A stretch of DNA of 64,000 bases, from assembly GCF_001443045.1 (NCBI RefSeq), contig NZ_LKPJ01000015.1, positions 152,396 through 216,395 on the forward strand, given 5' to 3'. The stretch is from Burkholderia ambifaria. GTDB lineage: Bacteria; Pseudomonadota; Gammaproteobacteria; Burkholderiales; Burkholderiaceae. The translations under genes were made by a program, and so were the position numbers. This document shows, piece after piece, positions 53,658 through 61,692 of this stretch (the stretch's first letter is position 1; each line of letters opens with the position of its first letter). Under the pieces are notes generated by a model. It did no database searches. It saw only the letters and a list, made by a program, of their open reading frames with translations, and had not been told where the DNA came from.

Positions 53658-53936
53658 CTAGTTGTCGATCTGCGCCGGCATGCCGGCAGCCGGTGCCCGC
53701 GCGGCAGCCGAAGCGGCCACCCTCGCCCGATCCTGCTCGACGAGCTTCGCCTGCGCGGCCTGGATGTCCGCCGGATATTCGCCGTCGTCGCCCTTCGACG
53801 GGTCGTACCCGGCCGCCTCCAGACGAATCAGCTCCTCGCGAACCTGTGCACGCGTAAGCGGGGCATTCGATTGCGCGAATGCAGACTGACCGGAGATTGC
53901 ACCGATCATCATCAGTAGTGCGATACAAGTTTTCAT
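53658..53936 (-). CDS. DUF4148 small periplasmic protein
   Basis: A 92-aa secreted protein: signal peptide MKTCIALLMMIGAISGQSAF ending near FAQ-S, then the DUF4148 core LTRAQVREELIRLEAAGYDP and GDDGEYPADIQAAQAKL. The family is abundant in Burkholderia and of unknown function. AAGGAG favours the second of two adjacent ATGs (53936). It is followed downstream (left) by the end of cytochrome b561, convergent. Confidence 0.88.
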   Translation of the reverse strand: MKTCIALLMMIGAISGQSAFAQSNAPLTRAQVREELIRLEAAGYDPSKGDDGEYPADIQAAQAKLVEQDRARVAASAAARAPAAGMPAQIDN

Positions 53937-54007
53937 CATGAACTCCTTCAATGTTGCATACCGATCAAGCGTGGTGAATGTCGAACCCGGCGACGCAGGC
54001 CTTCAGG

Positions 54008-54352
54008 TCAGCTGCCGAAATACGGCGTGCAGAAGCTCTCGGGGCCCACGCACGCGTTCGAGCGCGGACGGGCCGGCAGTGCCGCCGGCCTGCCCGCATC
54101 GGAAGCCGCCGCGGGATCGCTGCCGACCGCGGTCTCGGCCTGATGCTGCGGCATCTGTTCGGCTTGCCGCTGGAAGAGCGGGCTCATCGCCGGATACGAC
54201 GTGTCGGTCACGAAGCGCAGCCCGTTGTTTTCGGCGTCGATCAGTTGCTGCCTGACCTGCGCGCGCGTCAGCGCCTGGGCCGACGCGGGCGTCGCGACGC
54301 TCGCGACGGAAATCGCCGCCACCGTGGCGGCCACCAGCCAATGCGTGTTCAT
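54008..54352 (-). CDS. DUF4148 small periplasmic protein
   Basis: A 114-aa secreted protein: signal MNTHWLVAATVAAISVASVA ending near ASA-Q, then LTRAQVRQQLIDAENNGLRF and TSYPAMSPLFQRQAE. A second, diverged copy of the family beside the first, on the same strand, 71 bp apart. The tail (ARPRSNACVGPESFCTPYF) has two Cys. Function unknown. Confidence 0.85.
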   Translation of the reverse strand: MNTHWLVAATVAAISVASVATPASAQALTRAQVRQQLIDAENNGLRFVTDTSYPAMSPLFQRQAEQMPQHQAETAVGSDPAAASDAGRPAALPARPRSNACVGPESFCTPYFGS

Positions 54353-54603
54353 GTTTCGCTCCTTCGGAAGTCAATGAGACGACGTGCTACACCCCGTATG
54401 ACGACGCCCGGTGTCCATTTATTCCCGGCTGCATTTCCAATCGCGTGGCGCGGCCGCCCACAGGGCCTGTCCGTTTTCCGGCGGCGCCTCCGCCGTCGGT
54501 TGATCCCGCTGTCATTCGATCGTCAGCCGGCGTAACCTGACGTAACGCAGCCCCCACCACACGTGGGGCAGACTGACGACACCCTGTGAATCGCCTCTCG
54601 ATC

Positions 54604-55293
54604 ATGTCCGTCGCTTACGACTATGCAGCCGGCCTGCTTCGCACGCTGTACGACCGCCATATCGACGGCGGCGCGGTGCTCGACACGGCCGCGTTTCCCG
54701 GCGCCGAGCGGTTCGTCCATGCGTGGCGCGACATCCAGGCGGATGCGTTCGCCGTTGCACGCGACATGCCGCGCATCCCGCGCTTTCACGAGATCATGCG
54801 CGAGCAGTACGACATCTCCGCCAACGATGCGCGCGACTGGCGGATGTTCATCATGCAGGCTTACGGCCAGCCGTTCCCGCGCAACCTGTCACGCTGTCCG
54901 ACCGTCGCGTCGATCGTTGCGGCGTCGCCGGACGTGCTGTCCGCGTCGCTGTCGTTCCTCGCGCCGGGCAAGCACATCCCGCCGCATCGCGGGCCGTTTC
55001 GCGGCATCCTGCGCGGCTATCTGGTGTTGTCGATGCCGAAGCGCGCGGACGGCACGCCGGCTGCGGTGCTGAAAATCGACGGCAGCGAATACCGGCTCGA
55101 AGAGGGCCGCTTCCTGCTATGGGACGACACGTTCGTGCACGAGGTGTGGAACGACAGCGGCGAAGTGCGAATCGTGCTGCTGCTCGATATCCGCCGGCCC
55201 GGCATGCCCCGCTTGCTGACGTGGCTGTCGAATGCGGTAATCGGCATCGTGCGGCTCGGGATCCGCATGCGAGGACGGTCGATTCCGGTTTAG
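54604..55293 (+). CDS. Aspartyl/asparaginyl beta-hydroxylase family (LpxO-like) dioxygenase
   Basis: A 229-aa Fe(II)/2-oxoglutarate dioxygenase. The first iron His and 2-OG Arg region is PGKHIPPHRGPFRGILRGYL, the second His is in LWDDTFVHEVWNDSGEVR, and a C-terminal hydrophobic stretch (LLTWLSNAVIGIVRLGI) anchors it to the membrane. LpxO-type members hydroxylate lipid A acyl chains; others act on proteins. ATG at 54604 was chosen; a GTG at 54586 would add six residues. Confidence 0.85.
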   Translation: MSVAYDYAAGLLRTLYDRHIDGGAVLDTAAFPGAERFVHAWRDIQADAFAVARDMPRIPRFHEIMREQYDISANDARDWRMFIMQAYGQPFPRNLSRCPTVASIVAASPDVLSASLSFLAPGKHIPPHRGPFRGILRGYLVLSMPKRADGTPAAVLKIDGSEYRLEEGRFLLWDDTFVHEVWNDSGEVRIVLLLDIRRPGMPRLLTWLSNAVIGIVRLGIRMRGRSIPV

Positions 55294-55323
55294 CCAACCG
55301 TCCGGCGCACGCCTGTTGCGATC

Positions 55324-56265
55324 TCAATCCTCGTGCGCGAGACGCGCCAGAGCCGCCGCGAGCGTCTGAATCGAGGGCTGCGCGGCGCGTTGCACCGGGT
55401 AGACGAGGTAATAGCCGAGACCGTTGCGCGCCACCTGCGAAAACGGGGCGACCAGCGTTCCGGCTTCCAGCCGTTCCGCCGCCATGCGCGGGTCGCCGAT
55501 CGCGACGCCGTGCGCCTGAGCCGCGGCGGTCAGTGTCAATTCGAGCGTATCGAATACGAGCCCGGTGCCCGGATCGACCTGCGTGGCGCCGACGGCATCG
55601 AGCCAGCATCGCCATTCGTCGCGACTGCTCGCAGGATGCAGCAGCGTCGCATGCGCGAGATCGGCGATCGACTTCAACGATGCAGCGGTCTCGCGCGTAC
55701 ACATCGGCGTCAGGCATTCGTCGAACAGCGGAACCGCCGCCATGCCCGCCCAGCTTCCGGTGCCGCGCACGACAATGGCATCGAAATCGGCGTCGGTGAA
55801 ATCCGGCGTGTCGTCCGCCGACGTATGAATGCGCAATTCGGTCCGCGGCAATGCGTGATTGAGCGCCGCCAGCCGCGGCAGCAGCCAGCGAATCGCGAAC
55901 GTGGAAGGCAAGCGCACCGTCAGGGTCGACGCAGCATGCGCGTGGGTATGCGCGTGCCGCACCAGTTGCGCGAGTACGTCGACGGCCACCGTCAGCAACG
56001 CGCTGCCTTCCGCGGTCAACGTCAGTCCCGACGGATGACGGACGAACAACGCACATCGGTAGTGCGCTTCCAGTTGCTGCACCTGACGGCTCACCGCGCC
56101 CTGGGTCCGGCACAGATGCTCGGCGGCCCGGTTGAAGCTGCCCAGTTCGGCGGCGGCGACAAACGCCTGGAATGCCGTCAGCGGCGGCAGCGCGCGGGTC
56201 AGATCCGCCAGCGGATATGCGCGGGCGGCATACCCGGGTTGCGGATTTTTCGTTTGTTCGGTCAT
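55324..56265 (-). CDS. LysR-family regulator (GcvA-like)
   Basis: A 313-aa LTTR. The HTH reads FVAAAELGSFNRAAEHLCRT and QGAVSRQVQQLEAHYRCALF; the effector domain has RLPSTFAIRWLLPRLAAL, as in the GcvA/AmpR branch. It is divergent from the SnoaL-like gene across 78 bp, which it most likely controls. Confidence 0.92.
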   Translation of the reverse strand: MTEQTKNPQPGYAARAYPLADLTRALPPLTAFQAFVAAAELGSFNRAAEHLCRTQGAVSRQVQQLEAHYRCALFVRHPSGLTLTAEGSALLTVAVDVLAQLVRHAHTHAHAASTLTVRLPSTFAIRWLLPRLAALNHALPRTELRIHTSADDTPDFTDADFDAIVVRGTGSWAGMAAVPLFDECLTPMCTRETAASLKSIADLAHATLLHPASSRDEWRCWLDAVGATQVDPGTGLVFDTLELTLTAAAQAHGVAIGDPRMAAERLEAGTLVAPFSQVARNGLGYYLVYPVQRAAQPSIQTLAAALARLAHED

Positions 56266-56343
56266 TGCTGCATCGCTATCGTGGTTGAACCGGATCGCGA
56301 CGGCTGTCGCGGATGGCTCGTCAACAATCAGCGGAGAAATACC

Positions 56344-56742
56344 ATGGTCTCGTCGTCCGACGCACTATACACGCGGCAGGTCGATACCTACCTGAAAGCG
56401 CTCGAACGCGGCGACGTCGCCGCGATCTGTGCACTGTTCACGCCGGACGCGCGGATATTCTCGCCGTTTCTCGGCTGGATGGCGCCGCAGCCGTTCTTCG
56501 AAAAGGTCGCCGCGGCATCCGGACAAAGCCGGATCACGCCGATCGACATCTGCGTCAGCGCGACGGGCGCACGTCGTGCCACCGGCTATTTCACCTACGA
56601 CTGGGGACTGAAGGACGGCTCCGCGGTGCAGTTCGAGTGCGTGGACGTATTCGAATTCGACGAGGATGCACGCATCGAGCGCATGATCATCGTCTACGAC
56701 ACGCATCCGGTCCGCAGTACGGTCGGCGACAAGTACGCGTAG
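56344..56742 (+). CDS. SnoaL-like/NTF2-fold protein
   Basis: A 132-aa cone-fold protein: TRQVDTYLKALERGDVAAIC, ALFTPDARIFSPFLGWM and VQFECVDVFEFDEDARIERM. The fold serves isomerases, hydrolases and binding proteins of many kinds. It is divergent from the GcvA-like regulator. The substrate cannot be told. Confidence 0.85.
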   Translation: MVSSSDALYTRQVDTYLKALERGDVAAICALFTPDARIFSPFLGWMAPQPFFEKVAAASGQSRITPIDICVSATGARRATGYFTYDWGLKDGSAVQFECVDVFEFDEDARIERMIIVYDTHPVRSTVGDKYA

Positions 56743-56883
56743 CCGGGCGAGCGGGCGCACCGGCCATTGCGCGGCGCAGCAAGATCGCCGTGACGCCGCG
56801 CCGTACGGCAATGTCGCTGCTGGCCCGATCGATCGCCTAAACTACAGACCGTTCCCCCCGCGCGGCTCCTGCCAGCCACTGTC

Positions 56884-57153
56884 ATGGCCCACCTCTTTTT
56901 CGCGGCGTCGATCCAGCGGCATATCGACACGCCCGAGCGCGACATCGACGCCCGGACGCTCGGCGAAGCGCTCGAAACCGTCTTCGGCGAACAACCGCGG
57001 CTGCGCGGCTACATCGTCGACGACCAAGGCGCGCTGAGAAAGCACCTGTCGGTGTTCATCGACGGCCAGCCGGTGCGCGACCGGCAGCACCTGTCCGACG
57101 CGCTCGGCGACGCCAGCCGCGTCTATGTCGTGCAGGCGTTGTCCGGCGGATAA
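56884..57153 (+). CDS. MoaD/ThiS-family ubiquitin-like protein
   Basis: An 89-aa beta-grasp protein ending in the diagnostic Gly-Gly (VVQALSGG). TLGEALETVFGEQPRLRGYI and LSVFIDGQPVRDRQHLSDAL follow the MoaD/ThiS pattern. The C-terminal GG can be adenylated and thiocarboxylated to carry sulfur in cofactor or amino acid synthesis. No adenylating enzyme or Mo-cofactor gene is near; the BNR-repeat gene follows 56 bp downstream. Its sulfur target is unknown. Confidence 0.88.
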   Translation: MAHLFFAASIQRHIDTPERDIDARTLGEALETVFGEQPRLRGYIVDDQGALRKHLSVFIDGQPVRDRQHLSDALGDASRVYVVQALSGG

Positions 57154-57209
57154 AGGGACGCATCTTCAGCGAAGCAAGCGCCCGACCGCGCCCACAGGAG
57201 ACACCCGAC

Positions 57210-58352
57210 ATGAACGATCGACTGCTCGTCGCGACCCGCAAGGGCCTGTTCGTGCTGCACGCCGACGGCAACGGCGGCTGGTCGCTCGGCGAGCCGCACT
57301 TCATCGGCGAACCGGTCAGCATGGCGCTCGCCGACCCGCGCGACGGCACGCTGTATGCGGCGCTCAATCTCGGCCATTTCGGCGTCAAGCTGCATCGCCG
57401 CCGCGCCGGCGCGGCCGAATGGGAAGAATGCGCGGTTCCCGTGTATCCGCCGCAACCCGCCGACGCGCCGCGCGCCGCTGCCGACACCCACGCCGGCGAT
57501 GCCGACGACGAAGCACCCGCCCCGCCGCGCCCGCCGTGGACGCTTCAGCAGATCTGGTCGCTCGAAACCGGCGGCGCCGACGAGCCGGGCGTACTGTGGG
57601 CCGGCACGATACCGGGCGGATTGTTCCGCTCCGACGATGGCGGCGACTCGTGGGTGCTCAACCGCGCACTGTGGGATCGCCCGGAGCGCCCCGAGTGGTT
57701 CGGCGGCGGCTACGACGCGCCGGGCATCCATTCGGTGATGGTCGATCCGCGCGACAGCCGCCACGTGACGATCGGCATCTCGTGCGGCGGCGTCTGGCAG
57801 ACCTTCGACGGCGGCGCGACCTGGCGCGTCAGCGCCGACGGCATGGAAGCCGATTACATGCCGCCCGAGCGGCGCGGCGAGCCCAACGTGCAGGACCCGC
57901 ATCGCGTCGTCCAGTGCGCGGCCAATCCCGATGTACTGTGGACCCAGCATCACTGCGCGATCTTCCGCTCGACCGATGGCGCCGCACACTGGCAGCGCAT
58001 CGAAGCGCAGCCGTCGAGCTTCGGCTTCGCGGTCGCCGTGCATCCGGCGGATCCCGACACCGCGTGGTTCGTACCGGCCGTGAAGGATGCGTGCCGGATT
58101 CCGGTCAACGGCCGGTTCGTCGTTACGCGCACGCGCGACGGCGGCCGCAGCTTCGAGAGCCTGTCGAACGGGTTGCCGCCCGCGCCGGCCTACGACCTCG
58201 TGTATCGGCACGGGCTCGCGGTGGACGACTCCGGCACGCGTCTCGCGATGGCATCGACGACGGGCGGGCTATGGACGTCCGGTGACGGCGGCGAGCACTG
58301 GCGGCAAATCTCCGCGCATTTGCCGCCGGTGTATTGCGTGCGTTTCGGGTAA
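57210..58352 (+). CDS. BNR/Asp-box repeat beta-propeller protein (sialidase-like)
   Basis: A 380-aa propeller-type protein with repeated Asp-box motifs: SDDGGDSWVL, FDGGATWRVS, STDGAAHWQR, TRDGGRSFES and SGDGGEHWRQ. The first blade starts LLVATRKGLFVLHADGNGGW. It has no signal peptide and lacks an evident sialidase Arg triad, so it is likely a cytoplasmic propeller and not a true sialidase. It lies 56 bp after the MoaD-like gene with GGAGACACCCGAC before the ATG. Function unknown; the pairing suggests a shared process. Confidence 0.85.
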   Translation: MNDRLLVATRKGLFVLHADGNGGWSLGEPHFIGEPVSMALADPRDGTLYAALNLGHFGVKLHRRRAGAAEWEECAVPVYPPQPADAPRAAADTHAGDADDEAPAPPRPPWTLQQIWSLETGGADEPGVLWAGTIPGGLFRSDDGGDSWVLNRALWDRPERPEWFGGGYDAPGIHSVMVDPRDSRHVTIGISCGGVWQTFDGGATWRVSADGMEADYMPPERRGEPNVQDPHRVVQCAANPDVLWTQHHCAIFRSTDGAAHWQRIEAQPSSFGFAVAVHPADPDTAWFVPAVKDACRIPVNGRFVVTRTRDGGRSFESLSNGLPPAPAYDLVYRHGLAVDDSGTRLAMASTTGGLWTSGDGGEHWRQISAHLPPVYCVRFG

Positions 58353-58518
58353 CGAACGATCCGCGCGCACCGCCGCGAAAGGCAAGCAGGACCGGGGCTA
58401 TTCGGGCGCGCTGTCGGTGACGATGTCCGCGATCGCGATGCTGTGGAACATGATCTTCAACGCATGGTTCGAGTGCCGGGAAGCGTCGCGCCGGCAGCGA
58501 AGCGCCCTGCCGCCCTGT

Positions 58519-58569
58519 AAAAACGACGAAGCCGCCGGAAGCGGGGCGTCAGCCCTGCCTCCGGCGGCT
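58519..58569 (-). terminator. Rho-independent terminator of the cho operon
   Basis: AGCCGCCGGA (58530-58539) pairs with TCCGGCGGCT (58560-58569). On the minus strand the hairpin is followed by TTCGTCGTTTTTA. It lies about 50 bp past the choX stop. The T-run is slightly offset from the stem. Confidence 0.65.
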
Positions 58570-58621
58570 CGAGATCGGCATCGGGCTTCCGGCCGCAACC
58601 GGAAAGCCCGCGCGGTGTCGC

Positions 58622-59569
58622 TCAATGCACGCCGAGATACGCCTTCACTGCCGGCAGACCCGGCTTGCCGTCGATCGTCGTCACGCCGGCCAGCCACTTG
58701 TCGAGCGATTGCGGGTTCGCCTTCAGCCACTCGGCGGCGGCCTTGTTCGGGTCTTGCTTGTTCATGATCGGCACCATCACGTGGTTCTCGATCGACGTCG
58801 TGAACTGCAGGTTCGACACGAACTTCGCGACGTTCGGGCAGCGCTGCGCGTAGTCGGGCGGCGTGGCCGTCAGCACCTTCGCCTCGCCGTAGTTCGGCCC
58901 GAACACGTCGTCGCCGCCGGTCAGGTAATCGATCTTCATCTGCACGTTCATCGGATGCGGTTCCCAGCCGAGGAACACAATCCACTGCTTGTCGCGGATC
59001 GCGCGATTCACCTCGACCAACATCCCCGCCTCGCTCGACTCGACCATCTTGAACTTCCCGAGGCCGAACTGGTTGCCGTCGATCATCTTCTTGATCAGCA
59101 GGTTGCCGTCGTTGCCCGGTTCGATCCCGTAGATCTTGCCGTTGAGCTTGTCCGCGTACTTCTGGATGTCGGCGAACGACTTCAGGCCGCCCTGGTACAC
59201 ATAGTCGGGCACCGCGAGCGTGTATTTCGCGCCGGTCAGGTTAGGCGTGGCGAGCACCTTGATCGTGCCGGCCTTCGTGAACGGCTGGATGATCGGGTCC
59301 ATCGTCGGCGACCAGTAGCCGAGGAACACGTCGATCTGCTTGCTCTTGATGCCGGCGAACGTGATCGGCACCGATGCGATCGTCTTGGTCGGGGAGTAGC
59401 CGAGCCCCTGCAGCATCGTCGATGCGAGGCCGGTGGTCGCCGCGATGTCGGACCAGCCGACGTCCGCGAAGCGCACGTTCTTGCACACGGGCGGGTCGGC
59501 CGCATAAACCGCCGACATCGGTGTGGCGATCCCGATCCCGCATACCGCTGCGATCAATAGGCGCTTCAT
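58622..59569 (-). CDS. choX: Choline ABC transporter, periplasmic choline-binding protein
   Basis: A 315-aa binding protein of the ChoX/OpuAC type. The signal peptide MKRLLIAAVCGIGIATPMSA ends near VYA-AD; then NVRFADVGWSDIAATTGLAS, DVFLGYWSPTMDPIIQP and WIVFLGWEPHPMN with aromatic residues that form the cation-pi cage for choline. It delivers choline to ChoW/ChoV. GAGGAG precedes the ATG. It is separated from choW by the AraC regulator gene; all run on the minus strand. Confidence 0.93.
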   Translation of the reverse strand: MKRLLIAAVCGIGIATPMSAVYAADPPVCKNVRFADVGWSDIAATTGLASTMLQGLGYSPTKTIASVPITFAGIKSKQIDVFLGYWSPTMDPIIQPFTKAGTIKVLATPNLTGAKYTLAVPDYVYQGGLKSFADIQKYADKLNGKIYGIEPGNDGNLLIKKMIDGNQFGLGKFKMVESSEAGMLVEVNRAIRDKQWIVFLGWEPHPMNVQMKIDYLTGGDDVFGPNYGEAKVLTATPPDYAQRCPNVAKFVSNLQFTTSIENHVMVPIMNKQDPNKAAAEWLKANPQSLDKWLAGVTTIDGKPGLPAVKAYLGVH

Positions 59570-59679
59570 CTGTCTTCTCCTCAAATTGACGTCGTTTTTC
59601 ATGGATGCGGGATCGATGGTTGAAGCCGCTCGCCGCGATCCCGGCGGCGTCGCGGACCGAACGGTTCGCGCCGGCCGTG

Positions 59680-60678
59680 TCAGCGCCCGGGCAGCCGGCG
59701 CTCGTAGCTCGGCGCGTGACCGAACTGGGCACGGTAGGCCTTGCTGAAGTGACACGGCGAATGGAATCCGCACGTCGCCGTCACGCGCGCGATCGACGCG
59801 TCGGTCGTGCGCAGCAGGTCGCGCGCGCGTTTCAGCCGCAGCGTCAGGTAATAGTGAGTCGGCGATACGTTCAGGTACACCTTGAACATCCGCTGCAGAT
59901 GCCGCTGCGACAGCCGCACGAGCCGCGCGAGTTCCTCGAGCGACAGCGGCTCCTCGATGTTCGCCTCCATCAGCCGCACGACCTCGATCAGCTCCGCGCG
60001 CGAGAAGCCGACGCGCGCATCGACCGGAATCGGCTGCGTGTCGGTCGAGCTGCGGATGCGCTCGAGAATGAACTGTTCGGACACCTGCGCGGCGAGCTGC
60101 TGGCCGAAGCGCATGCCAACGAGGTTCAGCATCAGGTCGAGCGGCGCGGTGCCGCCGGTGCAGGTGAGCCGGTCGCGATCGACGACGAACAGCTCGTCGG
60201 CAAACCCCACCTGAGGAAACTCCGCATGCAGCGCGGACAGGTTCTCCCAGTGCACGGTGCAGCGATAGCCGTCGAGCAGCCCGCCGGCCATCAGCGCATA
60301 TGCGCCGGTGCAGATGCCGCCCAGCGGCAGCCCGCGTTCGGCAAGCGCCGTGAGCGTGTCGCGCGCGCCGTCGTCGACCACGTCACGGATGCGAATCCCG
60401 CCGCACACGATCATCACGTCGGGCAGGTTCGTGTAGTCGAGCGCCTGGGTCGGCCGCACCGCGATGCCGTTGCTGGCATGCACGGGAGCGCCGTCGAGCG
60501 AATAGATCGACCATCGGTAATGGTCGTCGCGCCCGACGTAGTTCGCCATCCGAAGCACTTCGACTGCGCTCGAGAACGCGATCATCGAGAAATTCGGCAG
60601 CGTCAGGAAGCCGAAATGGGCGAGGGACGAAACCGGTGAAACGCAAGCGGCGGGCGCGGCAGCGGCGGCGGACGTCAC
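59680..60678 (-). CDS. GlxA-family AraC regulator (GbdR-like) within the cho operon
   Basis: A 332-aa regulator with a DJ-1/PfpI-like sensor domain (FGFLTLPNFSMIAFSSAVEV, GGICTGAYALMAGGLLDG, LTCTGGTAPLDLMLNLVG) and a complete double-HTH AraC domain: MEANIEEPLSLEELARLVRL, SQRHLQRMFKVYL and then ATCGFHSPCHFSKAYRAQFG. GbdR relatives respond to glycine betaine or dimethylglycine and activate choline uptake and catabolism. The GTG at 60678 was chosen because AGGAG lies 6 bases before it. It sits between choW and choX. Direct repeats upstream of choV are candidate sites. Confidence 0.9.
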   Translation of the reverse strand: MTSAAAAAPAACVSPVSSLAHFGFLTLPNFSMIAFSSAVEVLRMANYVGRDDHYRWSIYSLDGAPVHASNGIAVRPTQALDYTNLPDVMIVCGGIRIRDVVDDGARDTLTALAERGLPLGGICTGAYALMAGGLLDGYRCTVHWENLSALHAEFPQVGFADELFVVDRDRLTCTGGTAPLDLMLNLVGMRFGQQLAAQVSEQFILERIRSSTDTQPIPVDARVGFSRAELIEVVRLMEANIEEPLSLEELARLVRLSQRHLQRMFKVYLNVSPTHYYLTLRLKRARDLLRTTDASIARVTATCGFHSPCHFSKAYRAQFGHAPSYERRLPGR

Positions 60679-60795
60679 ATCGGGCTCCTGGCAAACGGTT
60701 GAGCAGGTTACGGGACGCCAGTCCCGCGGCACATGCCACGGAAACCGGTGTCGAATCGGGGAAGGCGGCCGGAAGAAGAACCGGCCGCCGGTGGA

Positions 60796-61692
60796 TCAGG
60801 CTCGAGCGGGTGCCGCCTTCGCGCGGAACAGCTGCTTCAGGCCCGAGAACAGCGGTGCTTTCGCGGTGCCCGGCGCGCGGCCGAAGCTCTCGGTGATGCG
60901 GTCGAGAATGATCGCGAGCAGCACGACCGACAGACCGCTTTCGAAGCCGAGGCCAATGTCGAGACGCTGGATACTTGCGAGCACGTCGTTGCCGAGGCCG
61001 CCCGCGCCGACCATCGACGCGATGATCACCATCGACAGCGCCATCATGATCGTCTGGTTCACGCCCTGCATGATCGACGGCAGTGCGTTCGGGAACTGCA
61101 CCTTGTACAGCAACTGCCACGGCGTGCAACCGAATGCCTGGCCGGCTTCGACGATCTCGCGGTTCACGTGACGGATGCCGAGGCTCGTCAGGCGCACGGC
61201 CGGCGGCATCGCGAAGATCACCGTCGACAGGATCCCCGGCACGCGGCCGAGACCGAACAGCATCGCGGCCGGAATCAGGTAGACGAACGCAGGCATCGTC
61301 TGCATCAGGTCGAGGATCGGACGCACGATCGTGGCGACCCACTTGCTCTTCGCGGCCCAGATGCCGAGCGGAACGCCGAGCACGAGGCTGATGATCGTCG
61401 ACGACAGCGTGAGGCCGAGCGTGATGACGGTCTGGTCCCAGAAGCCCGTCGCGAAGATCAGCAGCAGCGATGCGGTGGTGAACAGCGCGAAGCGCCAGCC
61501 CACGCGCCACAAGCCCACGCCGATGAAGATCGCCATCATCAGCCACATCGGGATCGCCTGCAGGCTGTGTTCGACGAGTGCGGCGAGGCCCTCGATCGCG
61601 CGGCCGATCGCATCGAACGTCGATGCGTCATGGTCGAGCAGGTAGTGAACGGACTGGTCGACCCAGGTACCGAGCGGAATCATTTCAGACAT
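60796..61692 (-). CDS. choW: Choline ABC transporter, permease
   Basis: A 298-aa membrane protein. About six helices; ILDLMQTMPAFVYLIPAAML and the EAA-type VEAGQAFGCTPWQLLYKVQF, then VNQTIMMALSMVIIASMVGA. Typical ProW/ChoW. It overlaps choV by 8 bp and forms the channel for choline import. Confidence 0.94.
   Translation of the reverse strand: MSEMIPLGTWVDQSVHYLLDHDASTFDAIGRAIEGLAALVEHSLQAIPMWLMMAIFIGVGLWRVGWRFALFTTASLLLIFATGFWDQTVITLGLTLSSTIISLVLGVPLGIWAAKSKWVATIVRPILDLMQTMPAFVYLIPAAMLFGLGRVPGILSTVIFAMPPAVRLTSLGIRHVNREIVEAGQAFGCTPWQLLYKVQFPNALPSIMQGVNQTIMMALSMVIIASMVGAGGLGNDVLASIQRLDIGLGFESGLSVVLLAIILDRITESFGRAPGTAKAPLFSGLKQLFRAKAAPARA

Noticed and set aside
57210..58352. True exo-alpha-sialidase
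   Set aside because: Asp-box motifs are present, but no signal peptide and no clear Arg triad, Asp or Tyr/Glu catalytic set were seen.
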